DNA of 64,000 nucleotides from Dehalococcoidia bacterium (GTDB taxonomy: Bacteria; Chloroflexota; Dehalococcoidia; SpSt-223): contig BPIC01000002.1 in assembly GCA_026003895.1 (NCBI GenBank), positions 682,001 to 746,000 on the forward strand. Reading direction: 5' to 3'. Numbering within the stretch: the first letter of the stretch is position 1; each line of letters starts with the position of its first letter. The translations under genes and the position numbers were made by a program. Below are positions 55,255 through 63,416 of the stretch, piece after piece. The notes beneath the pieces were generated by a model, which saw nothing but the letters and a program-made list of their open reading frames with translations, had not been told where the DNA came from and ran no database searches.

Positions 55255-57732
55255 CTAGGAGCAGTTGACCACGCCGGTGGGAACCTCTGGCTGTGGGAAG
55301 ATCGTGCGCGCGTCTGCCGCGTGTGACCAAATGTTGCTCCGGCTGTCCACGTTGTCCACCGTCACCCGAAAGTAGATTTTCTGGGTCGGGTCTTTTGCCG
55401 CGCTCACGTCGATATCGTTAAACGCCCAAACGGGGAAAGTGACTCCGCCCGCCTGCTGCGTCGTACGGACGCCCGTTGCCACGTGCTCGAAGGCTCCGGT
55501 TCCGACAGCACGCCAAAGGCGGACGGTTGGCGTCCAATCGAGCCCAACCGAGGTCAGAGTCCCCCGGTGGAAGAGGTACGCCGCGATGTTCGCTTTCGAC
55601 GCCTGAGTCACCGGTGCGTTGCCATGCGGCCAGACGATCTGAATCTTCGCATCGACCGCTGCCGGTGCGCCGTCGGCGCCGTTCGGCACATCGGGCTGAG
55701 GGAAGATTGTTCGCGCGTCTGCGCCGTGGCTCCAGACATTGCTCGATACCGTGGTGCCGTCAACTGAGACACGGAAGAAGACCTTCGCAGCAGGGTCCCG
55801 CGCGGGACTGACGTCAATATCGTTGAACGCCCACGTTGGGAACGTCAGCGCACCAGCTCGCTCGAGCTTGCGAACGCCGATCGCCACCGGCTCCTCGATG
55901 CCGGCGTTCACGGACCGCCAGAGCCGGACCGTCGCATTCGGCTCGGTAGGACAGGCGATGCGCTTGCTCCCTTTCTCGAACAGGAACACCCCGACGTTCG
56001 CTTTCGTCGCCTGGGCAACCGGGGCGTTGCCATGCGGCCAAACTATCTGAATTCGGCTCTCAAGGCCGGCAAAGGGCGGTTGCACCCGATACTCTGCTGC
56101 CGAATCCGCACTCAACAGTACACGGTCGCCTTGCCGCTGGGCGCTGACGGGGGCCGCGTTGCGGTGGACCACGGCTCCGGGGTCGAGCGGCTTGCCGGTA
56201 AAGCTCGGTACGACGATGTCGAGGTCTGTCTTGGCCGTGACGCGCAAACGCAGGGAATCATTCCACGAAAGAAACACTTGGGTAGTCGTCGGAGATTTGA
56301 CGGCGAGCCGCTGATCGCCGATCTGCTTGCCGCCGTAAAAGGCGACCTCGCTCGACGTGTACCGATAGCGCAGACCATTTCCCTCCGGTTCGATCACAAG
56401 GTCGCCCGGCTTGGGCGAGCCGAGGGTCAGATAGCTCGCGAGCGCCATCGTGGCGGTAACCACTGGCTTCGGCGATCCGTCGGTTCGGAAGAAGCCGAAA
56501 TTGTCCTCCTTCGGGTTCCCGACCGGCGGAAGGTCGTCCAGCATCCACTTTAGCCCGCCGGCATGACCGGACACCCAGAGCTGGAGCCACACCGCCGTCT
56601 CAAGCACCGCGGAGTCGTGCGGGTCGATCTCGGCGTTGCTCCAGCCGAACTCGGTGAGCGCGACCGGGCGGCCGGGAAAGCTCCGCCGCATGCTGTCCAG
56701 CACGAGAAGCTGCGCCTTGAAGCTCTTGAGGGTCGTCGATGGATACCGATGCATCGACAGGAGCGAAAGCGCTTCGTTCGCGGGAAGCTTGGCGATGATC
56801 GGATCGTTGTAGCCGACGGTCACAAGCCGTGTTGGATCCGCCGAGCGGATCGCCTGCACTTGCGGCGCAAGCCAAGCGGCAAGTGTCGCTGAATAGGCCG
56901 TGATGAACGGTTTCCACTTGGCCGAGTCAGGGGAGTCGAGGTAATCGCCGCTAGAACGATCGTCGGCTTTGGCCGCCCACGTCGCCGCGTCGGCCAGAAA
57001 CTCAAGATAGAGCTTGTAGTTATTCGCCTGCCAATAGACTTGCTCGCGAGTAAATCGCGACGGTGACATCGCCTTGCCCGCGCCCTCGCGCCATTCATCG
57101 GCCTCGGCAAGCGGCATGCGCTCGCCGTAGTGGCCGATCAGAGCGCCAGTCAGCAGCGGCGGTGTCACGCCAGCCGGGTAACGGGCGAGCACCAAATTGG
57201 CGTATTTCGGCTCGTTTTTGAGATCGTAGGCAAGGATCTCCGGGCGGCTCTTGTACCGCTCTGCGATCTTCCTTCCGACCTCGGCGACCTTCGTCAGGTC
57301 ATCTTCACCATAATCGTAGAGCGTCAGGATCACGGCGATATTGTGTTTGCCGGCGAGGTCGAGGAAGGTATCCAGTTTCTTGAAATTACCAGCCTCAATC
57401 TCACGGTGGAGGGGCGACTGGACAAACATGCGGACGGTGTTCAGTCCCGCTCGCGCTGCTCGAGCGAGATCGGAGTCAATTCGAGCCGGATCCCAATTCC
57501 CCTCCTCCCACATTTTCCAGGCGCGGTCCAACGGGCCTTCGTAGTTGAAACCGAGCATGAAGAACGGCCGGCCGTCCGGTCCCACCAGCTTTCCATCCGG
57601 CGTCGCACTGAACCGAGGCGCGGCTTGAACGACCGGAGGGCCGGCTGGCTCAACGACGAGCGCGCCGAGCAAGAAAACGAGCGCAACCGCGAGACGAACA
57701 CCCGTTGACACGCCGTGAGAGGGAGGCGCCAT
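55255..57732 (-). CDS. secreted GH5-like glycoside hydrolase with tandem C-terminal repeats
   Basis: About 825 residues. A signal peptide (LAVALVFLLGALVVEPAG) precedes a TIM-barrel of about 400 residues with FMLGFNYEG, FVQSPLHREIEAGNFKKLD, the acid/base Glu in LAYDLKNEP (about residue 172) and the nucleophile in VALTEFGW (about 364). A beta-rich linker follows, then two copies of a roughly 130-residue unit beginning IQIVWPHGNAPV (about 565 and 696) and each ending with FPxWAFNDIDVS...FRV-like and DARTIFPQP motifs. The repeats may bind carbohydrate or cell wall. Start ATG 57732 is a choice; TTG 57768 is also open. Polysaccharide substrate unknown. Confidence 0.78.
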   Translation of the reverse strand: MAPPSHGVSTGVRLAVALVFLLGALVVEPAGPPVVQAAPRFSATPDGKLVGPDGRPFFMLGFNYEGPLDRAWKMWEEGNWDPARIDSDLARAARAGLNTVRMFVQSPLHREIEAGNFKKLDTFLDLAGKHNIAVILTLYDYGEDDLTKVAEVGRKIAERYKSRPEILAYDLKNEPKYANLVLARYPAGVTPPLLTGALIGHYGERMPLAEADEWREGAGKAMSPSRFTREQVYWQANNYKLYLEFLADAATWAAKADDRSSGDYLDSPDSAKWKPFITAYSATLAAWLAPQVQAIRSADPTRLVTVGYNDPIIAKLPANEALSLLSMHRYPSTTLKSFKAQLLVLDSMRRSFPGRPVALTEFGWSNAEIDPHDSAVLETAVWLQLWVSGHAGGLKWMLDDLPPVGNPKEDNFGFFRTDGSPKPVVTATMALASYLTLGSPKPGDLVIEPEGNGLRYRYTSSEVAFYGGKQIGDQRLAVKSPTTTQVFLSWNDSLRLRVTAKTDLDIVVPSFTGKPLDPGAVVHRNAAPVSAQRQGDRVLLSADSAAEYRVQPPFAGLESRIQIVWPHGNAPVAQATKANVGVFLFEKGSKRIACPTEPNATVRLWRSVNAGIEEPVAIGVRKLERAGALTFPTWAFNDIDVSPARDPAAKVFFRVSVDGTTVSSNVWSHGADARTIFPQPDVPNGADGAPAAVDAKIQIVWPHGNAPVTQASKANIAAYLFHRGTLTSVGLDWTPTVRLWRAVGTGAFEHVATGVRTTQQAGGVTFPVWAFNDIDVSAAKDPTQKIYFRVTVDNVDSRSNIWSHAADARTIFPQPEVPTGVVNCS

Positions 57733-58199
57733 GGGCAGTACGGTACCAGCCAAGCTAGCGCGATTCAAGGGCTACCTGCCCTGCGACTCCGATCAACGGG
57801 GATCCCCGAGGAATTCACGATGCGCTCCGCGGTTGATCGCCTGCGCGGCCCATCGGGTTCGAGCTATAGGGCGAGGGTAGTCGTTGGCCGTCACCCCAGC
57901 ACCGTCACGCACGAGCGCTCTGGCGCACTCCAGAGGGCCCCGCCTCTCGCCGAAGCCAATTTTGCGAACGCTCCCGCACTGGAGCGGCCGACCATCGTGG
58001 GTGTGGTGCTGCGCCTCGACGGCTGTGACGACCTGCCGGATTCGTGCCAAACGAATGAAACCGCGGACCGGTGAGACGCCGGCACTTCGTTTTCCATCCG
58101 TGAACCGGGCCGAAGTCGTTCATCGATCGCCCGACGCAACCGCATTGACGGTGCTGCTCCAGACAACCGGACGTCTCAACGGTAGGCACCGTCCGTCTC
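57733..58199. other. 467-bp gap, nothing identified
   Basis: Lies between the secreted GH5 gene and the 3' end of the anti-sigma gene. Both strands have open stretches but none looks like a protein family and none has a ribosome site. Confidence 0.4.
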
Positions 58200-59450
58200 C
58201 TAGCGCTCAGGCGCAAGCTCCCACCGGCCATCGTGATAGAGGACGTAGAGGCCTCGCCTGTCGCCAACGATCACGGTCCCGCGCTCGAAAGGCTGGATGG
58301 TCAGTTGAAGGGAGCGCGGCTCGGCGGTCGCCCTGCCAAGCAACTCCCGGAATTTCGGATTTTCGCGGTAAGCCTGCAAGAATGGCGGAGCCGGCTCGCC
58401 GGGTTGAACCGAGGTGGTCGCACGCCCTGTTTCAGAGTCGATCAAGGTTGACCAGCCGCCCCCGGCGAGAACGTACAGACGACGAGTATCGGCGCGCCGC
58501 AGCATCAGCCCATTCTGGAACAGCACCTCGTGACCCGCGACCGTTAGCGCTGGACCGGTGGTGCAGCCGAGCTTCGCTTGTAGTCCCGTGTCCAACGCGT
58601 AGGTCTGCCCGATGCGGCCATCGGGTCGAGGACACCCCGGTGTCGGCGTTACGAGCGGAGCACGGACAACGTTTCGCGGCACAGGATCGGCGGAGACGAC
58701 CGCTGGCGTCGGGCTCACCGGCGAGGCAGTGGGACTACCGCCCCGCGGCGTTGGTGAGGCTGGTGTGGCTGACGGCGTTGGCGGTGTGACCGTGCGGCTC
58801 GGCGACGGCGTTGCCGACGCGGACGCCGGTGGGGGAGTCGATGTCGCTGCCGGCCCGGTCGCCGGCGGCGGGGTAACGGTCGACGTCGCCGGAGCGCTTG
58901 GCGACGATGTCGCGGGACCGGTGGTCGGCGCCGCCACCGCTGCAGTTGACGTGGGCGAACTGGCCGGCGGCTGGACAGCCTCGGGGCGTCGGTCGGGCGT
59001 CGAGGTCGGGGAAGGCGAGGGGGATGGGGACGCTCCGGTCGAAAATGCTGCGGGCTCACGAGGTGTTGGCAACGCTGGCAATTCGGTCGGGATGCCAGCA
59101 GGCACGGCGCTCGCCGGCGCGGTCACGGCATCCTGCGGAAGGAGACCGCGCCCGGCCAACACCGCCAGCGCCAGCAGTGCCGCCGCTCCAGCGAAGCCAG
59201 TAGCAAATGCCGTCCACGCAGGCCGGCGATCCCGCGGGCGCTCGGCCAAGCGTGTCATCACTTGGCGGCGTAGGTCCACCGGCGGGGCCATCGTGGGAAG
59301 CGAACGAATGGCCTCGCCGACTTGCTGATACCCAGCAAGCGTGGAACGACACTCCGCGCAGGTCGCGAGATGAGCCTCGAATTGTCGAGCCGTTTCGGGC
59401 GTCAGCAATCCGTCGCGGTAGCCGGAGACGCGGGAACGGTCGCAGGTCAT
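58200..59450 (-). CDS. membrane anti-sigma factor with zinc-finger domain
   Basis: A 416-residue protein. The N-terminus is an anti-sigma zinc domain with HLATCAECRSTLAGY (His-x3-Cys-x2-Cys) that would clamp the sigma factor encoded just upstream. A membrane helix follows (FATGFAGAAALLALAVLAG, about 81-99), then about 160 residues of Pro/Ser/Thr/Ala low complexity (about 110-270), and a folded C-terminal domain with Trp/Tyr-rich strands (RLYVLAGGGWSTLI, GLYVLYHDGRWEL). The outer domain probably senses a surface signal through the flexible stalk. The start abuts the stop of the sigma gene. Confidence 0.87.
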   Translation of the reverse strand: MTCDRSRVSGYRDGLLTPETARQFEAHLATCAECRSTLAGYQQVGEAIRSLPTMAPPVDLRRQVMTRLAERPRDRRPAWTAFATGFAGAAALLALAVLAGRGLLPQDAVTAPASAVPAGIPTELPALPTPREPAAFSTGASPSPSPSPTSTPDRRPEAVQPPASSPTSTAAVAAPTTGPATSSPSAPATSTVTPPPATGPAATSTPPPASASATPSPSRTVTPPTPSATPASPTPRGGSPTASPVSPTPAVVSADPVPRNVVRAPLVTPTPGCPRPDGRIGQTYALDTGLQAKLGCTTGPALTVAGHEVLFQNGLMLRRADTRRLYVLAGGGWSTLIDSETGRATTSVQPGEPAPPFLQAYRENPKFRELLGRATAEPRSLQLTIQPFERGTVIVGDRRGLYVLYHDGRWELAPER

Positions 59451-60020
59451 CTAGGCCTCCGATCCTTGCGGCTCCGGCGCCGTCTCGCGTTCCACGAGCG
59501 CCCAAACTCGCCGAAACTCTTCCCGCGCACGGAACAAAAGCGATTTGACCGCGGAGCGCGATGCGCCAATCACTTCGCCGATCTCTTCACAAGAGAGATC
59601 CTGATACTCGCGAAGCAACAGGCAGGTGCGATATTTCGGCGGCAACCGGTCCAGAACGCGCTGCACCATAGCGCTATCTTCGAGGCGCAGCGTTTCGCGC
59701 TCGGGGTCGTCGCTTGCGACCTGCTTCGGATGAAACGCCGACAGGAACGCCTCCCAAGGCTGCCATTTGATGATCTTTCGCCGCCGGAGTTCGTCCAAGC
59801 AGGTATTCGTGGCAATCCGATAGAGCCAAGCGCCAACGTTCACCTCGCCCGACATCCTCGGCAGCGCCTGATACGCCTTGAGGAACGCTTCCTGGGTCAG
59901 GTCGCTGGCATCTTCCGGATTGCCCATCATCCGCAGGACATAGTTGTAGATCGGCGTTTGGAATCGTTCGAAGATTGCCTCGAACGACTCCAATTGTGGC
60001 GCCGCCGGTTCATCCGGCAT
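59451..60020 (-). CDS. ECF-family RNA polymerase sigma factor
   Basis: A 189-residue extracytoplasmic-function sigma factor. Region 2 reads PIYNYVLRMMGNPEDASDLT, then QEAFLKAYQAL and LYRIATNTCLDELRRRK; region 4.2 reads LPPKYRTCLLLREYQDLSCE and EIGEVIGASRSAVKSLLFRA. There is no 1.1 or 3 region. ATG 60020 has GAGG six bases before it. It forms a pair with the anti-sigma gene, which begins directly after its stop, and is likely sequestered by it until a surface signal arrives. Confidence 0.92.
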   Translation of the reverse strand: MPDEPAAPQLESFEAIFERFQTPIYNYVLRMMGNPEDASDLTQEAFLKAYQALPRMSGEVNVGAWLYRIATNTCLDELRRRKIIKWQPWEAFLSAFHPKQVASDDPERETLRLEDSAMVQRVLDRLPPKYRTCLLLREYQDLSCEEIGEVIGASRSAVKSLLFRAREEFRRVWALVERETAPEPQGSEA

Positions 60021-60150
60021 CTTCGACCTCGCGCGGCGGCGGCCCAGCGTTGGGAATGAGACGCCGAAACCGCTCATCGCCGGGCGTCGCCATGCGGGTC
60101 TGGTGACCCGAGGGACGGATGCGGCGATCCGCCCCACGAGTATAACGAGC

Positions 60151-60169
60151 CGCAACCGGTCCGGTTGCG
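60151..60169. promoter_or_regulatory. 9-bp inverted repeat between divergent genes
   Basis: CGCAACCGG-T-CCGGTTGCG is a perfect 9-base inverted repeat with one central base, placed between the ECF sigma gene and the gene at 60208. The one-base spacer makes an operator for a dimeric protein more likely than an RNA hairpin. Confidence 0.4.
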
Positions 60170-60207
60170 CAGCTAGCTCTCTTGCACGTGAATGGTACGA
60201 TGCGCCT

Positions 60208-60948
60208 ATGGCAATGCCGGGACCGACCAGCTTCGAAGCCGTGGTGGCGGCGCTGCCTCGTGCGGCTACCGTGAAGCCGACGGCGGCGGCCCTGCGCTCT
60301 GCGCTGCTCGCCGTCACCGGCCGGCCGGCCATCAGCGTGCCCGCTCGTCCTTCCGACATCATGCCCGCAGCGGTTGAGACGGCGCTTCAGCAGCTGGGCG
60401 GTGCGCCCGCCACGCCGTCACCGCCGGCGGGCAATCAGTCGCTCGAAGCGCAGTTGGCAACCACTCGCCGGCTTATCGCCGAAGTAGAAGTCGAGCTCGA
60501 ACGGCTGCGCAGGGAGGCTGCTGAGCTCGAGCGGCAACTGGCGGCACGGCAGCCCAGGCCCGACGCTTACCCGACACCGGGACCGGAGCCGATGGATGAC
60601 GCCGTTGTTGAGACGCCCGTGACCGATCGGATGTTCAGCGCGATCTTTCGGCGCGCCGATCCGTCGCGCCCACCCCGCCAGTTTCATGGCTACGTTGAGG
60701 TCACGGTCCAATCTCCGGTCAGTCCCTACGCCGTTCGCGACCTCGAACGAGCGCTTGCCAGCCTTCCTGAGGTTTCGATCCGACTGGTCTGGGGAGCTCC
60801 CCAGCGCGGCACGACTATCGGTCTCGACCTTCACCAGCCCCTGCCCCTCGCCGAGCGCCTCAAGGCGCTCTCCTTTGTTGAGAGCGTGCGCGAACTCGGT
60901 GACCGAGGCGGGGTCGGTCGCTTGCGCGTGCGTCTCCGCGAGACATGA
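60208..60948 (+). CDS. hypothetical coiled-coil protein
   Basis: A 246-residue protein from ATG 60208. A Pro/Ala/Thr-rich N-terminal part is followed by a Leu/Glu/Arg coiled coil (about residues 75-115: LIAEVEVELERLRREAAELE), a Pro-rich hinge and a C-terminal alpha/beta domain: YVEVTVQSPVSPYAVRDLER, ALASLPEVSIRLVWGAP, LGDRGGVGRLRVRL. That last domain is like a beta-alpha-beta ferredoxin-type fold, but no family is recognised. A TACGAT box at 60198-60203 would give a nearly leaderless message. First gene of a four-gene operon with overlapping stops and starts. Confidence 0.6.
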   Translation: MAMPGPTSFEAVVAALPRAATVKPTAAALRSALLAVTGRPAISVPARPSDIMPAAVETALQQLGGAPATPSPPAGNQSLEAQLATTRRLIAEVEVELERLRREAAELERQLAARQPRPDAYPTPGPEPMDDAVVETPVTDRMFSAIFRRADPSRPPRQFHGYVEVTVQSPVSPYAVRDLERALASLPEVSIRLVWGAPQRGTTIGLDLHQPLPLAERLKALSFVESVRELGDRGGVGRLRVRLRET

Positions 60949-61337
60949 TCCGCTGGCTGCTAACCCTTCTGCTGCTGGGGACGGTCGCGAGCTGCGCACC
61001 GGCCGCGGTTCCCGCCGCTGCGATTGCCGACTCAGCTGACGAGATCGCCGCACGGGCCGTTTGGGCTCCCGGTGAGCTTGAGGAGCACTATCGCAAACAC
61101 CCCGACGGCTATCGTTCCGTTGAGGAATATGACCGAGGAGCTCGCGAGACGATTCGAGTGGGAACGCGCTTCCACTACCGCGATACGCAAACCGACGCGC
61201 CACGACTCGGCTTTTACCATCGGGAAACGAATCGCTTCACAGGCCTGACCGGTGATGGACGGCGAATCACCACGCACTTTCGTCCTGATCGTGGTGAGCG
61301 CTATGTGCGCGGCTTGCCGGGATCGACATACCGGTGA
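60945..61337 (+). CDS. putative lipoprotein
   Basis: A 130-residue protein with a lipoprotein signal (LLTLLLLGTVASCAPA; Cys near residue 17). The mature part has HYRKHPDGYRSVEEYDRGAR, then TDAPRLGFYHRETNRFTGLT and GRRITTHFRPDRGERYVRGL, a beta-hairpin-like pattern resembling short extracellular domains next to EndoU or AHH toxins, but not conclusive. Its ATG overlaps the previous stop (ATGA). Confidence 0.6.
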   Translation: MIRWLLTLLLLGTVASCAPAAVPAAAIADSADEIAARAVWAPGELEEHYRKHPDGYRSVEEYDRGARETIRVGTRFHYRDTQTDAPRLGFYHRETNRFTGLTGDGRRITTHFRPDRGERYVRGLPGSTYR

Positions 61338-61648
61338 GCACAGAACGCGCCGTGGTCCGAGCACTCCTCGAACGGCTGCTCGCCGAGCGAGGACTTCCCG
61401 ACGCGATTCTCTTCGGCACGCAGCAAGAGGGCTTTCTTCTCCCCGGCGTCGCTGGCGGACCGCCAATTGAAGCCCTCTCCGGATTCGCGCTGGCGCGGGA
61501 TGGAACAGTGTATCGATTCTGGCTCGCCTGGGATGGCCGCGCCCAGCGCCATGTGCTACAACCGTTTGTACCGCTCGACAGTCTTGGGGCGTTGGCGGAA
61601 GATCCGGAGTATCTCGCGGCACGCCGCCAATTGCAGGACCATCTGTGA
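61334..61648 (+). CDS. hypothetical protein
   Basis: A 104-residue protein, not recognised. It starts with a helix (RAVVRALLERLLAERGLPDA) and continues with short strands (ILFGTQQEGFLLPGV, TVYRFWLAWDG). GTG 61334 overlaps the previous stop (GTGA), so it is translated with the lipoprotein. Confidence 0.55.
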   Translation: MSTERAVVRALLERLLAERGLPDAILFGTQQEGFLLPGVAGGPPIEALSGFALARDGTVYRFWLAWDGRAQRHVLQPFVPLDSLGALAEDPEYLAARRQLQDHL

Positions 61649-62043
61649 CCGATATCGAACACCTCCTGCGCGATCGACGGCTCGCCGAGCAGGCATTTGA
61701 GTGGGTAGAGACCGCGCTCGAACGCCGTCACGCCGCGTCTGCCGGGGGCGCAGTGCTTTTCCCGTCCCTCGCGTCCGGAATCCTCGTGAGTGCGCTCGAG
61801 GTTTGCGATAGCTATGCATGCCGCTGCGGATGGAACATCACGGTGAGCGGCCGCGACCCGGTTCGGCGCTCCCGGCTGGCCGCCCTTGCCTCGCGGCCAC
61901 CCGACGAGGTGTATGGCGCGTTCAAGGTACTCGCCGTTCACGACGGAGCGAAACTGTGGACACTGCGGATCGCAGGCACGGAGGACCTCGGTCTCGATGC
62001 GGTTGTCCAACTCCTGCTTGCCCCGGTCGACGCTTCGGCCTAA
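61645..62043 (+). CDS. hypothetical protein
   Basis: A 132-residue protein of unknown family. Two Cys (YACRCGW) lie in the middle. The sequence alternates helix and strand (LLRDRRLAEQAFEWVETALE, then AVLFPSLASGILVSALEV and KLWTLRIAGTEDLGLDAVV). It begins with GTG 61645 inside the previous stop and ends 4 bases into the convergent gene. Last gene of the operon that starts at 60208. Confidence 0.55.
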   Translation: MTDIEHLLRDRRLAEQAFEWVETALERRHAASAGGAVLFPSLASGILVSALEVCDSYACRCGWNITVSGRDPVRRSRLAALASRPPDEVYGAFKVLAVHDGAKLWTLRIAGTEDLGLDAVVQLLLAPVDASA

Positions 62044-62231
62044 GCGTCTTCCCGGAAACCGATAACGGCAGAGACCGCCGCTCCAATGGCGAAGGCAAGA
62101 AAGACGACGCCCGCAATCGTGGTCCAAAATTGCGCTGAACCACTTGGGGTGGTGTGCACGACGACGAAGCAGCCGACAGCTGCTCCGAGGAATGCGAGTG
62201 ATATGCCAAGAAAAAGCGATGGAAGATACAT
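62040..62231 (-). CDS. small membrane protein, 63 aa
   Basis: Two hydrophobic stretches (LFLGISLAFLGAAVGCFVVV and IAGVVFLAFAIGAAVSAVIG) joined by a short polar loop, ending GFREDA. A two-helix membrane protein is likely. Start ATG 62231 has no clear ribosome site. It overlaps the 3' end of the preceding operon by four bases on the other strand. Confidence 0.5.
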   Translation of the reverse strand: MYLPSLFLGISLAFLGAAVGCFVVVHTTPSGSAQFWTTIAGVVFLAFAIGAAVSAVIGFREDA

Positions 62232-62303
62232 CGGTGTTCAGCGGAGCGCTCGCCGTACACTATACGAGGACGCACGGTCCGTCGTCAGCGTGCTGAGGTT
62301 TCG

Positions 62304-63209
62304 ATGAGCATTTCCAGCCTTCTCACCGAGATTGTGGACGATCCGAAGACCTCTTCGTTTACGCGCTTGCAAGCGCTCTCCAACTTGTCGGACGAACAGA
62401 CGCGCGAGTTCGCAACAGTCTGGCCCACCATTCCCGTCGAGCGACGACGCGCGATAGCCGATTGGCTAGAGGAGCTAGCCGAAGATAATGTTGAACTGAA
62501 CTTCGAGCCGGTCTTTGTCCAACTGCTCGACGATCCCGATCCGCAAGTGCGCCGGGTGGCCATCGAGGGCCTTTGGGAAAGCCGCGATTGGTCGCTCGTG
62601 CCTCGCTTTCTCTCCCTGCTCCGGAACGATCCGGCGGCGGAGGTGCGTGCGGCCGCAGCCAGTGCCCTCGGCAAGTATGAGCTTGCGGTCGAACTCGAAG
62701 AGCCAGCGAGCCGCTACGGTCCAGAAATGGATCGGGCGCTCCTCGACTGTGTCGCAAACGAGCGAGAAGAGCCGAATGTCCGCCGTCGAGCGTTGGAGGC
62801 CGTTAGCACGCGCTCTCTGCCGGATGTGCCGCTGGCCATCGTTGATGCCCGGTCCAGCGACATCCCTGAGCTTCGGCTCGGCGCAATTTACGCGATGGGC
62901 CGGACCTATGATGAACGCTGGCTCGGCGATTTGGTCGACGCGTTGGAGAGCAGCGATCCGGAGATGCGTTTCGAAGCGCTCGGTGCGCTCGGCGAGCTCG
63001 AGGCCGAAGCGGCTGTCCCCAACATCGAGCCCTTGCTCGAAGACGAGGACGCGGAGGTGCAGCTCGCGGCGCTCGATGCGCTCGGCAAGATTGGCGGGGA
63101 GGACGCCAAAGCCATCCTTCGCCGCTACGCAGGCCGGCCATCCCCGCTGCAAGAGGCTGCCATCGAGGCGCTCGCCGAGGCCGAGCTGACCGACGACCCC
63201 CTTCGGTAG
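62304..63209 (+). CDS. HEAT-repeat protein
   Basis: A 301-residue, very acidic protein made of about seven HEAT or PBS-lyase-like repeats, for example DPDPQVRRVAIEGLWES, DPAAEVRAAAASALGKY, PNVRRRALEAVS, DPEMRFEALGALGELE and DAEVQLAALDALGKIGGE. Each unit is a helix pair with a conserved Arg-Ala-Ala-Ala core. Such solenoids are scaffolds for protein contacts. No catalytic domain is attached. ATG 62304 follows GAGG; a TACACTATACG patch about 40 bases upstream could be the -10. Confidence 0.82.
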   Translation: MSISSLLTEIVDDPKTSSFTRLQALSNLSDEQTREFATVWPTIPVERRRAIADWLEELAEDNVELNFEPVFVQLLDDPDPQVRRVAIEGLWESRDWSLVPRFLSLLRNDPAAEVRAAAASALGKYELAVELEEPASRYGPEMDRALLDCVANEREEPNVRRRALEAVSTRSLPDVPLAIVDARSSDIPELRLGAIYAMGRTYDERWLGDLVDALESSDPEMRFEALGALGELEAEAAVPNIEPLLEDEDAEVQLAALDALGKIGGEDAKAILRRYAGRPSPLQEAAIEALAEAELTDDPLR

Positions 63210-63416
63210 CCCACGGCCGCGCCGGCGGTCAAATCAGCACGGAGCGCCGCCCTCAGGCAACGCCGTTGAACCGTCGCTGGACCTGCGGCATCGCTCCTCC
63301 CATCCGCCGACCGAAGCGTTCGGTGTCGCGGAGTTCGCCGCGGTGCACGTATGATGGCGGTCGCACACCTTCGGCCAAGCCGGTCAATGGCGATGCAAGG
63401 CGCCGCGGTCGTTGGG

